Notes: generated by a model from the letters alone, not told the origin. DNA of 64,000 nucleotides from Streptomyces sp. RPA4-2 (GCF_012273515.2 NZ_CP050975.2:6014001-6078000); one strand, 5' to 3'. Numbered from the stretch's first letter, positions 16,573 through 25,420 are shown. Numbers and translations: made by a program.

Positions 16573-17979
16573 ATGTCGGTAGGCGAAGAGGTCCGTTCAG
16601 GTCAGGGCAGGCCGCAGCAGAGTCTCGGCACATCGGCCGCGCGGAACCTGGCCACCACCACCAAGTCCGCACCCCAGATGCAGGAGATCAGTTCACGGTG
16701 GCTGCTGCGCATGCTCCCGTGGGTGAACGTGCAGGGTGGCACGTACCGCGTGAACCGGCGGCTCAGCTACTCCGTGGGCGACGGCAGGGTGACGTTCGTG
16801 AAGACCGGTGACCGCGTCCAGGTCATCCCCGCCGAGCTCGGCGAGCTGACCGTCCTGCGGTCCTACGAGGATCAGGAGGTGCTCGGCGAGCTCGCCCAGC
16901 GCTGCCAGCAGCGGGAGTTCGCGCCGGGCGAGGTGCTCGCCTCGTTCGGCAGTCCGTCCGACGAGGTGTTCCTGCTCGCGCACGGCAAGGTCGAGAAGAT
17001 CGGTACGGGTCCCTACGGCGACGACGCGGTCCTCGGCGTCCTCGCCGACGGCGCGTACTTCGGCGAGCAGGCGCTCATCGACCCGGACGCCATCTGGGAG
17101 TACACGGCCCGCGCCGTCACCGCGGTCACCGTGCTCACGCTGCCCCGCCAGGACCTGGAACAGGTCGCGGAGCGCGCCGAGTCCCTGCGCACCCACCTCC
17201 AGCAGCTGCGGGCGATTCCTGAGCAGCGCACCAACAAGTACGGCGAGAAGGAGATCGACCTCGCGGCCGGCCACACCGGGGAGGAGGACATCCCCGGCAC
17301 CTTCGTGGACTACGAGGCCGCACCGCGCGAGTACGAACTGAGCATCGCCCAGACGGTACTTCGCCTGCACACCCGCGTGGCCGATCTCTACAACCAGCCG
17401 ATGAACCAGACCGAGCAGCAGCTCCGCCTGACCGTCGAGGCGCTGAAGGAGCGCCAGGAGCACGAGCTCATCAACAACCGGGAGTTCGGACTGCTCAACA
17501 ACTGCGAGTACGACCAGCGGCTGCAACCGCACGACGGCGTTCCGAGCCCCGACGACCTCGACGAACTGCTCAGTCGCAGGCGCGGGACCAAGCTGCTGCT
17601 CGCCCACCCGCGCGCGATCTCCGCGATCGGCCGCGAGTGCAACAAGCGCGGGCTCGTCCCGGAGAGCGTCGAGATCGCGGGCAACCGCATCCCGACCTGG
17701 CGCGGGGTCCCGATCTTCCCGTGCAACAAGATCCCGGTCAGCGACGCCCGCACGACCTCGATCATCGCCCTGCGTACCGGCGAGGCCGAGCAGGGCGTCA
17801 TCGGGCTCCAGCAGGCGGGCATCCCGGACGAGATCGAGCCGAGTACGTCGGTGCGTTTCATGGGCATCAACGAACAGGCGATCATCTCCTACCTGGTGAC
17901 GGCGTACTACTCGGCCGCGGTCCTCGTCCCGGACGCCCTCGGCATCCTGGAGAACGTCGAGATCGGCCGCTGGCGGTGA
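16573..17979 (+). CDS. eshA: Family 2B encapsulin shell protein with cyclic-nucleotide-binding-like domain (EshA)
   Basis: 468-aa shell protein with an HK97-type fold. A flexible N-arm (1-40) and first shell segment are followed by an inserted cNMP-binding-like domain (about residues 100-215, with [14 protein letters not shown] and YFGEQAL). The main shell fold fills 245-468 ([24 protein letters not shown]). EshA forms large multimers and affects sporulation and antibiotic production in streptomycetes, and was later placed among family 2B encapsulins (established knowledge). In the phosphate cassette, the Arg-Ser of CRP aligns by hand with Trp-Glu (W175, E176), so cAMP binding is doubtful. 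The ATG at 16573 has GGGAGG nine bases upstream. The stop overlaps the prenyl synthase GTG (GTGA). Confidence 0.92.
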   Translation: MSVGEEVRSGQGRPQQSLGTSAARNLATTTKSAPQMQEISSRWLLRMLPWVNVQGGTYRVNRRLSYSVGDGRVTFVKTGDRVQVIPAELGELTVLRSYEDQEVLGELAQRCQQREFAPGEVLASFGSPSDEVFLLAHGKVEKIGTGPYGDDAVLGVLADGAYFGEQALIDPDAIWEYTARAVTAVTVLTLPRQDLEQVAERAESLRTHLQQLRAIPEQRTNKYGEKEIDLAAGHTGEEDIPGTFVDYEAAPREYELSIAQTVLRLHTRVADLYNQPMNQTEQQLRLTVEALKERQEHELINNREFGLLNNCEYDQRLQPHDGVPSPDDLDELLSRRRGTKLLLAHPRAISAIGRECNKRGLVPESVEIAGNRIPTWRGVPIFPCNKIPVSDARTTSIIALRTGEAEQGVIGLQQAGIPDEIEPSTSVRFMGINEQAIISYLVTAYYSAAVLVPDALGILENVEIGRWR

Positions 17980-19157
17980 CCTTCCCGACACCGGCCACCG
18001 TGTTCCCGCCGGACCGGACGGGCAGAGCGGGTGGACCGAAGCCCCAGCAGAGCGGGGCCGAGACCCTCGACGGGCGGAGCCCTCTCGGGGGGCCCATGAA
18101 CGGGGGGCCCATGCGACAACAGGTTCCGCCCGTCCCGCCCGACGGACAGGAGGCGGCGGGCATCCTGGAGCGTGCGCGGGCGTCCGTCGACCCCGAGCTG
18201 CGCAGGGCCGTCGACTCGCTGCCGGGTTCGATGCGCCGGATCGCGCTCTACCACTTCGGCTGGGAGCACGCGGACGGCACCCCGGCGGCGGGCAACGCGG
18301 GCAAGGCGATCCGCCCCGCCCTCGTGCTCACCGCCGCGGGAGCGCTCGGCGGGCAGCACGCGTCGGCCGTACGGGCGGCCGCCGCGGTGGAGCTGATCCA
18401 CAACTTCAGCCTGCTGCACGACGACGTCATGGACCGGGACACCACCCGCAGACACCGGCCCACCGCGTGGACCGTGTTCGGCGACGCCGCCGCGATCCTC
18501 GTGGGGGACGCCCTGCAGGCGCTCGCCCAGCGGCTGCTGGCCGAGGACCCGCATCCGGCGGCCCCGGCCGCCGCCGCCCGGCTCGCGTCCTGCGTCGTCG
18601 AGCTGTGCGAGGGACAGCACTCCGACACGGCCATGGAGAAACGCGGCCCCGGCGAGGTCACCCTCGACGAGTGCCTCGCCATGGCCGAGGCGAAGACGGG
18701 CGCGTTGCTCGGCTGTGCCTGCGCGATCGGAGGGCTCTACGCGGGAGCGGACGAGGAGGACGTCGAGGCACTGGACGCGTTCGGCCGGGAGGCCGGCCTC
18801 GCCTTCCAGCTGATCGACGACGTGATCGGGATCTGGGGGGACCCGAGCCGTACCGGCAAGCCGGCCGGGGCGGACCTCATCGCCCGCAAGAAGTCCCTGC
18901 CCGTGGTGGCCGCGCTCGGCTCCGGCACCCCGGCGGCGACGGAACTCGCCGAGCTGTACGGAGTTCCCTACGAGGAAGGGGAGTTGGAGCGCACGGTGCT
19001 GGCCGTGGAGCGGGCGGGGGGCCGCGACTGGGCCCAGGTCCAGGCGGCCGACCGGATGTCCCGGGCGATGCACGAACTGTCCCGGGCGATCCCCGACCCG
19101 GAGGCCGCGGGTGGTCTCCTGGCACTCGCGGAGTTCGTCACGCGACGCAGTAACTGA
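17976..19157 (+). CDS. Polyprenyl diphosphate synthase, probable encapsulin cargo
   Basis: 393-aa trans-isoprenyl synthase. The first Asp-rich motif is LLHDDVMD (D149, D150, D153), and the second is [12 protein letters not shown] (D281-D289). It should join isopentenyl units to make an allylic diphosphate such as geranyl or longer; product length is not readable. The start chosen is the GTG overlapping the encapsulin stop (GTGA). It adds a 60-residue Pro/Gly-rich, Tyr-free extension ([15 protein letters not shown].. and [18 protein letters not shown]) before the first helix. In family 2B systems, disordered N-termini of this kind load the cargo into the shell. Internal Met codons at 41 and 46 are alternative starts that would remove most of it. 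Confidence 0.88.
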   Translation: MTFPTPATVFPPDRTGRAGGPKPQQSGAETLDGRSPLGGPMNGGPMRQQVPPVPPDGQEAAGILERARASVDPELRRAVDSLPGSMRRIALYHFGWEHADGTPAAGNAGKAIRPALVLTAAGALGGQHASAVRAAAAVELIHNFSLLHDDVMDRDTTRRHRPTAWTVFGDAAAILVGDALQALAQRLLAEDPHPAAPAAAARLASCVVELCEGQHSDTAMEKRGPGEVTLDECLAMAEAKTGALLGCACAIGGLYAGADEEDVEALDAFGREAGLAFQLIDDVIGIWGDPSRTGKPAGADLIARKKSLPVVAALGSGTPAATELAELYGVPYEEGELERTVLAVERAGGRDWAQVQAADRMSRAMHELSRAIPDPEAAGGLLALAEFVTRRSN

Positions 19158-19182
19158 AGCCGCCGGACGGCGGTTGAAGACC

Positions 19183-19236
19183 CCGGAGCCACCGGGACCG
19201 TACGGCACCTGACCTCCGTACGGTCCCGGTCTCCGG
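19183..19236 (+). terminator. Terminator closing the encapsulin operon
   Basis: A long stem (19183-19205 with 19216-19236, one 2-base bulge) around ACCGGGACCGTACGG starts 26 bp after the synthase stop. Confidence 0.82.
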
Positions 19237-19354
19237 CCCGGGGCGGCTCCCGCGCATCCCCACGGTGCGCGGGGCCCGCCCCTTCGCCGCGGGTGATCCC
19301 CGCTAGGCTGCGACGGCCGTACGGCCAGGGGCGGTTGAGGCGAAGGGGCAGGAC

Positions 19355-19963
19355 ATGGGTGTGGCGATACGGGTGGCGGGCGAGGACGATCGCGGACGGG
19401 TCGTCCAGTTGCTCGACGAGGCGTTTCGGGACGACCCGGTGAGCGGCTGGGTGTTCCCGGACGCGGCGCACCGCCGTGCCCGGCACCCCCGGCTGATGGC
19501 GGTGTTCGCCGACATCGTGTTCGCCGAGGGCCGTGTCGACATCACGGAGGACGGCACGGCGTGCGCCCTGTGGCTGTCGGTGCCCGCCGACGACCACGCC
19601 GACGAGGAGGGGCCGGTCCAGCTGCGCGAGGCGGTGGACCCCGACAACGTACGGGTCGAGCTGGTGGGCCGGCTCACCGCCGGGATCCACCCCGCGGGCC
19701 GCGCCCACGAGTACCTGTGGATGATCGCCGTGGCGCCGGAGCGCCAGGGCGAGGGCCTCGGCAGCGCGCTCGTCCGTTCGGTCCTCGACCGCTGTGACCA
19801 GGAGGGGGTCCCCGCCTATCTGGAGGCCAGCAACGAGCGCAGCCGCGCGCTCTACGAGCGGCTCGGGTTCGGTCACACCGGCCGGCCCCTCGACCTGCCG
19901 GAGGGCCCGCGCATGTGGCCGATGTGGCGCGAGCCGCGGGCGGGGTCGGCAACCGGGGCGTAG
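19355..19963 (+). CDS. GNAT-family N-acetyltransferase
   Basis: 202-aa acetyl-CoA-dependent acetyltransferase. The acetyl-CoA loop is IAVAPERQGEGLGSALVRSVLDRC (motif A, R/QxxGxG/A). The C-terminal YLEASNERSRALYERLGFGHTG is the typical motif B end. The substrate is unknown. The ATG at 19355 follows an AAGGGG site. It is separated from the encapsulin operon by a strong terminator and is therefore an independent unit. Confidence 0.88.
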   Translation: MGVAIRVAGEDDRGRVVQLLDEAFRDDPVSGWVFPDAAHRRARHPRLMAVFADIVFAEGRVDITEDGTACALWLSVPADDHADEEGPVQLREAVDPDNVRVELVGRLTAGIHPAGRAHEYLWMIAVAPERQGEGLGSALVRSVLDRCDQEGVPAYLEASNERSRALYERLGFGHTGRPLDLPEGPRMWPMWREPRAGSATGA

Positions 19964-20046
19964 TCGGCCGGGGCCGCCGTCCCCGGCCGCTCTCGCGCCC
20001 GGCCGTGCGGGGAGCGCCGTAGCGGGTGCCGCCCTACTCTGAAGGC

Positions 20047-20334
20047 ATGGGCATCGATGAGCATGTCTGCCCCGCCTGCGAGCAGCCGGTCGCCACGGTC
20101 GTGCGGCGCCGCAAGACACTGGGCGCGTTCGTTCCCGTCTGGGGTCCCGGTCCCTGCCACAACCCACGGTGCGAGGCGTGCGCGGAGTCCGCGTCCTCCC
20201 CGCCGACGCGTGATCTTCAGGAGGCGGGCGCGGCCCGGTGGCCCCGCGATCCCCGCGATCCCGGGAAGGCCGCGGGAGTCCGGCGGACGGCGGCGGAACG
20301 GGCCGAGGCCACGGAGGCCACGGAGAGTTCCTGA
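20047..20334 (+). CDS. Small Cys-rich (zinc-ribbon-like) protein
   Basis: 95 aa with CPAC (residues 8-11) and C..NPRCEAC (around 37-45), a spacing that can hold one zinc ion. Between them lies the basic stretch VVRRRKTLGAFVPVWG. The tail (50-95) is charged and probably disordered. No family is named with certainty. The ATG at 20047 is chosen over an upstream in-frame codon because it begins the conserved-looking part (MGIDEHVCPACEQ). Confidence 0.6.
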   Translation: MGIDEHVCPACEQPVATVVRRRKTLGAFVPVWGPGPCHNPRCEACAESASSPPTRDLQEAGAARWPRDPRDPGKAAGVRRTAAERAEATEATESS

Positions 20335-20492
20335 TCCGTGCGCGGACCGTGTGGGCGCGACGGGGGGCGACGAGGTGTGCCCGTACCGGAGGCCGAGGGC
20401 GGAGGCCGAGCGCAGAGGCCGTACCTCTTGTTCTCCGGGTTTCCCCGGTTCTCCGGGGTTCTCCGGCCGGGCTCACGGCGGTGCCGTGCCCG

Positions 20493-21254
20493 TCAGGAGG
20501 CCGGGGCCGGGGGAGGCCGGTGGCGGGGCGGGTCGGCGTGGACTCCCGACAACGCCAGCGCCATGACGACCGCCGCGACGACGAGGAGCGCGCGGCCCGC
20601 CCCCCACGGCGCCATGAGTGCGCCCAGGGTCCCGCCCGCGAACATGCCGCAGACGGTCGCGGTGAGACGGGTGCGCGCGAGCCGTCGAGGCACCCCCTGC
20701 TCGCCGTCCGGAACCCGGGGCGCGGTGGACACGTCCGCCACGAGCTGGACGAGGGACATCTGGATGAGGAGCGTCGGCATGCCCGGCACCGCCACGCGCA
20801 GTACGACGGCGGATCTCACTCCCATGGCGAGCGTCACGGCCGCGAGGGCGATCAGATCGGGATCGTGAGCGGGCGAACCCGTCCCGTGGCGCAGCAGGTC
20901 CAGTGTCCCCCCGATCGCGAGAAGGACCCCCTCGGTGGCCAGCGCCGCCGGGAACCAGCGGCGTCCCCGCGCGGTGAGCGCGCGGATCGCGAAGGAGGCC
21001 GTGGCCACCCCGGCCGCGAACGTCACGAGCGCGACGGAGGGCCGGATCACGGAGACCTGGCCGGATCCGGCCAACGCGAAGGTCAGGAACAGCACGTTGC
21101 CCGTCTCGAGTGCGGCGAACACCCGGCCCATGGCCAGGAAGGTGATCGCGTCGACCGCCCCCGCGACCACGGTGAGCACTGTCATGATCACGGTCCTGCG
21201 GAGCTCGGTCCGGTCGACGGGAGCGGGTACGGAGGCGGTGGAGCTTTCGGGCAT
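20493..21254 (-). CDS. YoaK/DUF1275 family membrane protein
   Basis: 253-aa membrane protein with about six helices. The opening VIMTVLTVVAGAVDAITFLAMGRVFAALETGNVLFL is diagnostic of DUF1275 (YoaK), including the conserved 'aGavDai.fl..G..F.a..TGN' pattern. No activity is established for the family. The first in-frame start is a TTG; the ATG at 21252-21254 two codons later is preferred. Confidence 0.87.
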   Translation of the reverse strand: MPESSTASVPAPVDRTELRRTVIMTVLTVVAGAVDAITFLAMGRVFAALETGNVLFLTFALAGSGQVSVIRPSVALVTFAAGVATASFAIRALTARGRRWFPAALATEGVLLAIGGTLDLLRHGTGSPAHDPDLIALAAVTLAMGVRSAVVLRVAVPGMPTLLIQMSLVQLVADVSTAPRVPDGEQGVPRRLARTRLTATVCGMFAGGTLGALMAPWGAGRALLVVAAVVMALALSGVHADPPRHRPPPAPAS

Positions 21255-21453
21255 GGGCAAGTCTCAGCAGATCGCGGGCCCCAGCGGCCGGCCCCGAGGC
21301 GACACGCAGGGGGAGTACCGCCGTCTGCCGCAGCCGGCGCCCAGGGCAGGCCCGCGCAGGCCCGAGGACAGTGCACGGCGTCCGCGCCGCCGGCTTCCGG
21401 GAGAACCGCCGCCCGCCACGACGGCATCCGGCCCGGAGACCGGCAGAGCGGGC

Positions 21454-22020
21454 CTACCGGCCCGCGGTCACGGCCTTCAGCTCGGCCAGCGATTCCCGCA
21501 TCAGCCGTGCCATCTCGCGTTCCTCGGTCGCCACGATCCAGCGCTCGAAGCCGACCCTGAAGACGGCGACCCCGGCCTCGGCGGTCAGGCTCGCGGCCGG
21601 CTCCGTGACGCCGCGTCCGCGCAGGGCGTCGGCGAGCGCCGCCGCCATCGTGGCGAGCTTGATCAGCTCTCTTTCCTGGAGCTCCGTGTTCGCCATGATC
21701 ACAGCCTGCCGTGCGCGCGCGAAGTCGCGGCGGTCGGCGAACGCCTCGGACACCGCGTCGAGCCCCGCCGCCATCGCGTCGATCGGCGCGGCGGACTCCG
21801 CAGCGTCGGCGACCGCCCGCACGAACAGCTCCTGCAACTCGCCGGAGCCGGCGAACAGCACCTCGCGCTTGTCGGCGTAGTGCCGGAAGAAGGTGCGCTC
21901 GGTGAGTCCGGCCCGTCGGGCGATCTCCGCCACCGTGGTCTGTTCGAAGCCGCGCTCGCTGTAGAGCTCCAACGCCGCCTTCGCCAGGCGCCCGCGCGCG
22001 TTCGGCTCCCATCTACCCAT
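21454..22020 (-). CDS. TetR-family transcriptional regulator
   Basis: 188-aa one-component repressor. The DNA-binding helices lie at residues 8-52 (AALELYSERGFEQTTVAEIARRAGLTERTFFRHYADKRE), and the ligand domain follows (60-188). It is divergent from the SDR gene, with two identical operator-like sequences in the 86-bp gap, so it probably represses itself and the SDR. The ligand is unknown. Confidence 0.92.
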   Translation of the reverse strand: MGRWEPNARGRLAKAALELYSERGFEQTTVAEIARRAGLTERTFFRHYADKREVLFAGSGELQELFVRAVADAAESAAPIDAMAAGLDAVSEAFADRRDFARARQAVIMANTELQERELIKLATMAAALADALRGRGVTEPAASLTAEAGVAVFRVGFERWIVATEEREMARLMRESLAELKAVTAGR

Positions 22021-22035
22021 GCGCAGATCCTACGT

Positions 22036-22087
22036 GATGACAGCAACTGACATCAGGTGTTAGCGTCGATGACAGCAACTGACATCA
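22036..22087. promoter_or_regulatory. Duplicated TetR operator between tetR and SDR genes
   Basis: The 20-mer GATGACAGCAACTGACATCA occurs twice (22036-22055 and 22068-22087), 32 bp apart. Each contains TGACAGCAACTGACA, an imperfect palindrome (TG.CAG...CTG.CA). Both copies lie between the two divergent starts. Confidence 0.85.
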
Positions 22088-22106
22088 ACTGGTTTGGGGA
22101 CTCTCC

Positions 22107-23027
22107 ATGCGCATCTTCGTGACCGGCGCGTCCGGCTGGCTCGGTTCCGCTGTCGTTCCCGAGCTGACCGGGGCGGGGCACCAGGTCGTCGGACTCGCCC
22201 GCTCCGAGGCCTCCGCCGACGCGCTCACCGCGGCCGGGGTGGAGGTGGTCCGCGGCACCATCGACGATCTCGACGTGCTCCGGGACGCGGCCGCCGGGTC
22301 GGACGGGGTGATCCACCTGGCCTTCAAGCACGACGTCGCCTTCGCCGGCGGTTTCCAGGGCGCAGCCGAGGCCGACCGCCGCGCCGTCGACGCCCTCGGT
22401 GACGCGCTCGCGGGCACCGACCGTCCCTTCGTCCTCGCCTCCGGCGTGGTCGGCCTCGCCCCCGGGCGGCCGGCCACCGAACGGGACATGCCGGCCGTCG
22501 ACGGCTCGCCGCTCTCGATCCGGATGGCCACCGCGCAGGCGGTGCTCGCACTGGCCTCGCGCGGGGTGCGTTCGTCCGTGGTGCGGCTCTCCCCGACCTG
22601 CCACGGCGACGGGGACAACGGTTTCATGGCGACCCTGGTCACCATCGCCCGCGCCAAGGGCGTCTCCGGCTACCTCGGCGACGGCGCCAACCGCTGGCCG
22701 GCCGTCCACCGTCTGGACGCGGCACGGCTGTTCCGTCTGGCGGTCGAGAAGGCCCCCGCCGGGTCGGTGCTGCACGGTGTCGCGGAGGAGGGCGTCGCGA
22801 TCCGTGACGTCGCCGAGGTGATCGGCCGTCACCTCGACGTGCCGGTGACCGCCGTGGCGCCCGAGGACGCGGCCGGGCACTTCGCCTGGCTGGGGGCCTT
22901 CCTCGGCCACGACTCCCCGGCGTCGAACACCCTCACCCGCGAGCTGGTGGGCTGGGAGCCGATCCACCCCGGTCTCCTGGAAGACCTCGACAAGGGCCAC
23001 TACTTCGCCGCCGTCACCTCTGCCTGA
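22107..23027 (+). CDS. NAD(P)-dependent epimerase/dehydratase-like SDR protein
   Basis: 306-aa atypical or extended SDR. The dinucleotide loop is FVTGASGWLGSAVVPEL (GxxGxxG, residues 6-12). A DDLD segment after the third strand and SGVVG take the places of the usual catalytic region, but no clear YxxxK is visible. It may therefore be a reductase of the NmrA/thioester type or a non-enzymatic member. Control by the divergent TetR protein is likely. Confidence 0.85.
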   Translation: MRIFVTGASGWLGSAVVPELTGAGHQVVGLARSEASADALTAAGVEVVRGTIDDLDVLRDAAAGSDGVIHLAFKHDVAFAGGFQGAAEADRRAVDALGDALAGTDRPFVLASGVVGLAPGRPATERDMPAVDGSPLSIRMATAQAVLALASRGVRSSVVRLSPTCHGDGDNGFMATLVTIARAKGVSGYLGDGANRWPAVHRLDAARLFRLAVEKAPAGSVLHGVAEEGVAIRDVAEVIGRHLDVPVTAVAPEDAAGHFAWLGAFLGHDSPASNTLTRELVGWEPIHPGLLEDLDKGHYFAAVTSA

Positions 23028-23032
23028 CCGGT

Positions 23033-23085
23033 CGCGGAGGCGCCCCGCGCGGCACGCGTCCCGCGCCGTGCGGGGCGCCTCCGCG
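23033..23085 (+). terminator. Terminator after the SDR gene
   Basis: A stem of about 20 bp with small bulges (23033-23052 with 23065-23085) begins 6 bp after the stop codon. Confidence 0.8.
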
Positions 23086-23115
23086 GGGCCGGTGCGGCAC
23101 CCGGCGAGCCGGAAC

Positions 23116-23142
23116 GGGAGGGAAGGGAGGGAAGGGAGGGAA
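23116..23142. repeat. Three 9-bp G-rich tandem repeats
   Basis: GGGAGGGAA occurs three times in a row just before the DUF952 gene. It has enough GGG runs for a G-quadruplex. Confidence 0.8.
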
Positions 23143-23179
23143 AGCCGGGGCCGTACGTCCGACGCCGTAGCGTTGAGGC

Positions 23180-23512
23180 ATGTCCGAACCCCTGTTGCAC
23201 CTCACCGAGCGTTCGCTGTGGGACGCGGCCCGCGCGTCCGGCGCGTACGAGATGTCCACCCGTGGCCGCACCCTCGGAGAGGAGGGCTTCATCCACTGCT
23301 CGACGCGGGCCCAACTCCCGCGGATCGCTTCCTTCCTCTATGGGGCCTACGAGGGTCCCGACGACCTGGTGGTCCTGGTCGTCGACGCCGAACGGCTGGA
23401 GGTGCCGGTGCGGTACGAGGCCGTGAAGCCCGGCGGCGAGGAGTTCCCGCACGTCTACGGGCCGATCCCGGTCTCGGCGGTGGTGGACGTGGAGGTGTGG
23501 GACAGCCCTTAG
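23180..23512 (+). CDS. DUF952 family protein
   Basis: 110 aa. The family pattern is clear: LLHLTERSLWDAARASGAYEMSTRGRTLGEEGFIHCSTRAQLPRIA, then LVVLVVDAERLEVPVRYE and EEFPHVYGPIP. The fold resembles ADP-ribosyl-binding or glutathione-S-transferase-like domains in distant comparison, but no activity is established. An inverted-repeat element inserted 27 bp after the stop. Confidence 0.9.
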   Translation: MSEPLLHLTERSLWDAARASGAYEMSTRGRTLGEEGFIHCSTRAQLPRIASFLYGAYEGPDDLVVLVVDAERLEVPVRYEAVKPGGEEFPHVYGPIPVSAVVDVEVWDSP

Positions 23513-23539
23513 GCGTATCGCCCCCGCCGGGAGGCCCGC

Positions 23540-23720
23540 CTAGGGCGTGTTGCGAAAGTCCCGCCTGCCTCGCGACGCCTGGCACGCACTCTCGCCGCAC
23601 CGGGCGAAAACCCGAGTACGTCCAGTACGCGGGCTTCCGCCCGGCCCACCGAGAGCACGCACCGGACGCCGCGAGGCCCGCCCTCCGGGCGGACGACGGG
23701 ACTTTCGCAACACGCCCTAG
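23540..23720. mobile_element. 181-bp MITE-like element with 24-bp perfect terminal inverted repeats
   Basis: Perfect 24-bp inverted termini (left 23540-23563, beginning CTAGGGCGTGTTGCGAAAGT; right 23697-23720) bound a sequence whose inner arms are also partly complementary, so the whole element can fold into one hairpin. CTAG at both ends may be a target duplication. It has no coding capacity and lies between DUF952 and a VOC gene, supplying or bordering the VOC stop codon. The structure fits a non-autonomous element mobilised by an IS5-like transposase, none of which is in the window. Confidence 0.75.
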
Positions 23721-24511
23721 ACCGACTGGACCGGGAGGCCACCGGTGCCGGGGTCGCGGCCCGTCAGGCAGTACGTGCCGCCGGCCGGGTCCCGCATCAC
23801 GGCCCAGTGCGTGCCGCGGCCGACGAGGGTGGCGCCGAGGCCTTCGTGGCGGGCGCGGACGGCCTCGATGTCCGAGCAGGCGAGGTCGAGGTGGGCCGAG
23901 GTGGGGCGATCGGTGCCGAGACGTTGCAGGACCACGCGGACGGGCAGCGTGGCGGGCGGCCTGATCACATGGAACTCCGGGAGCGAGCCGGGGTGGGACT
24001 CCCATCCGGTGAGGCCGCTCCAGAAGGCGACCTCCGCGTCGTGGCGGGAGGGCGCCACGTCGACGCACACCTGGTCGAGGCGGCTGCTGACGCCGGGGGG
24101 TTGCTCGACCACCGGCGGCCGAACCGATTCCCCCTGCCACGGGACCGCGCAGAACAGCATGCCGCCGGGGGAGCGCAGCACGGCCCAGCCCCCGTCGTCG
24201 GTGATGCCGTGGTCGGACACGGTGCGGGCTCCGAGCCGCAGGGCCGACTCCACCAGCGCCGCCACGTCCTCGACGGCCAGGTCGAGGTGCGCGCCGCCCT
24301 CGCCCTCCTCGACGCCCTGCGCCTTCAGACACGCGTCGGACCCGTCCGGCAGCAGGGTCACGAACTCGTCCTGTCCGCCGCGCGGCGCGGACGGCGCGGT
24401 CCCCGTGACGGAGGTCCAGAAGGCGTGGGCCGCCCCGAAGTCCTTCCTGGGCCGGTCGACGAAGGCGTAGGTCCACCGGATCGGTACGGTCCCGCGGATC
24501 GGTTCGGGCAT
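23717..24511 (-). CDS. Two-domain VOC (glyoxalase/bleomycin-resistance fold) protein
   Basis: 264 aa with two tandem beta-alpha-beta-beta-beta modules: residues 1-125 (YAFVDRPRKDFGAAHAFWTSVTG to GGMLFCAVPW) and 140-262 (QVCVDVAPSRHDAEVAFWSGLTG to PAGGTYCLTG). It likely binds a small hydrophobic ligand or metal; no substrate is evident. The start at MPEPIRG is preferred over the ORF Met 16 codons upstream. Its TAG stop is read from the CTAG at the edge of the inverted-repeat element, so insertion did not extend the protein. Confidence 0.85.
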   Translation of the reverse strand: MPEPIRGTVPIRWTYAFVDRPRKDFGAAHAFWTSVTGTAPSAPRGGQDEFVTLLPDGSDACLKAQGVEEGEGGAHLDLAVEDVAALVESALRLGARTVSDHGITDDGGWAVLRSPGGMLFCAVPWQGESVRPPVVEQPPGVSSRLDQVCVDVAPSRHDAEVAFWSGLTGWESHPGSLPEFHVIRPPATLPVRVVLQRLGTDRPTSAHLDLACSDIEAVRARHEGLGATLVGRGTHWAVMRDPAGGTYCLTGRDPGTGGLPVQSV

Positions 24512-24562
24512 GGTGCGGTTCCCCTGTCGGACGGTGTCGGCGGTTCGGGCGCCCGGCACGCT

Positions 24563-25420
24563 TCAGACGGCTTCTGCGGCGCCTCGTACCGTCTCCTGCC
24601 CGATCAGACCGCGCAACGACGTTTTCACCCGCGCGACGAAGGCGTCCCGCGCGGCGGGGGCCAGGACGTCCAGCGACAGATACGGGTTGAGGTCCTCCAG
24701 CTCGACGAGGAGCAGCTCGCCGTCCGGTGCCCGGCAGGCGTCGACGCGCTGGATGCCGTACGCGATGTCGTTCCAGTCGACGAACCGCTGCGCGAACTCC
24801 CGGTCCCGCCCGGTCGCTTCGTACGGCTCCAGGTCCCACCGCCGGTCCGGGCGGGGTGCGTACAGGGCGTACTGGAAGGTGCGGTCGACGAAGTAGAAGG
24901 ACACCTCGTAGCGGAAGTCGATACGCGGCTGCACGAGACGGTCGTCGTACGACAGTTCGGCGAGCCCGTCGCGCGAGACGAACTCCAGGCCTATCGAGTC
25001 CGCCCCCAGCTTCGGCTTCACGACGTACGTGTCGACGTCCGGCAGCCGGTGCAGGTCCCCGGCGCGGTCGACGGTGGGGATGACCGGGAACCCGGCCGCG
25101 GTGAGGTCGAGCAGGTACTGCTTGCCGGCCATGTCCCCCTTGCCGGAGAGCTGGTTGTACACACGGACGCCGTCGGCGAGCGCGCGCCGCCGGAAGGCGT
25201 CGTACTGCGCCTGGTAGTGCAGCACCGGCCCGCTGTTGCGGACGACCGCGGCGTCGAAGCCGGTCATCAGCGCGGCCGCGTCCAGTGGATGGCACACGGC
25301 GACGTCGAAGTCCTCGCGCAGCCGGGAGGTGAGGAACACGTCCTCGTCGCCGTACCGCCGCCCTTTGGCCGGATAGGCCAGGTCGCTGACGTAGAGGACG
25401 CGGGAGCGCGCGGACGGCAT
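24563..25420 (-). CDS. ATP-grasp domain protein
   Basis: 285-aa putative ligase. An N-terminal domain (1-95) carries YVSDLAYPAKGRRYGDEDVFLTSRL. An ATP-grasp-like part follows with NQLSGKGDMAGKQYLLDLTAAGFPVIPT, TYVVKPKLGADSIGLEF (phosphate lysine) and LLLVELEDLNPYLSLD (Mg-binding Glu/Asn). It should join a carboxylate to an amine using ATP, but the substrate is not evident. GGAGACACCC precedes the ATG at 25418-25420. The upstream 25 codons in frame are low-complexity and were excluded. Confidence 0.78.
   Translation of the reverse strand: MPSARSRVLYVSDLAYPAKGRRYGDEDVFLTSRLREDFDVAVCHPLDAAALMTGFDAAVVRNSGPVLHYQAQYDAFRRRALADGVRVYNQLSGKGDMAGKQYLLDLTAAGFPVIPTVDRAGDLHRLPDVDTYVVKPKLGADSIGLEFVSRDGLAELSYDDRLVQPRIDFRYEVSFYFVDRTFQYALYAPRPDRRWDLEPYEATGRDREFAQRFVDWNDIAYGIQRVDACRAPDGELLLVELEDLNPYLSLDVLAPAARDAFVARVKTSLRGLIGQETVRGAAEAV

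Noticed and set aside
23540..23720. Simple transcription terminator between convergent genes
   Set aside because: 181 bp with 24-bp perfect ends and CTAG borders is too long and too regular. A terminator role cannot be excluded, but the element structure is better explained as a MITE.
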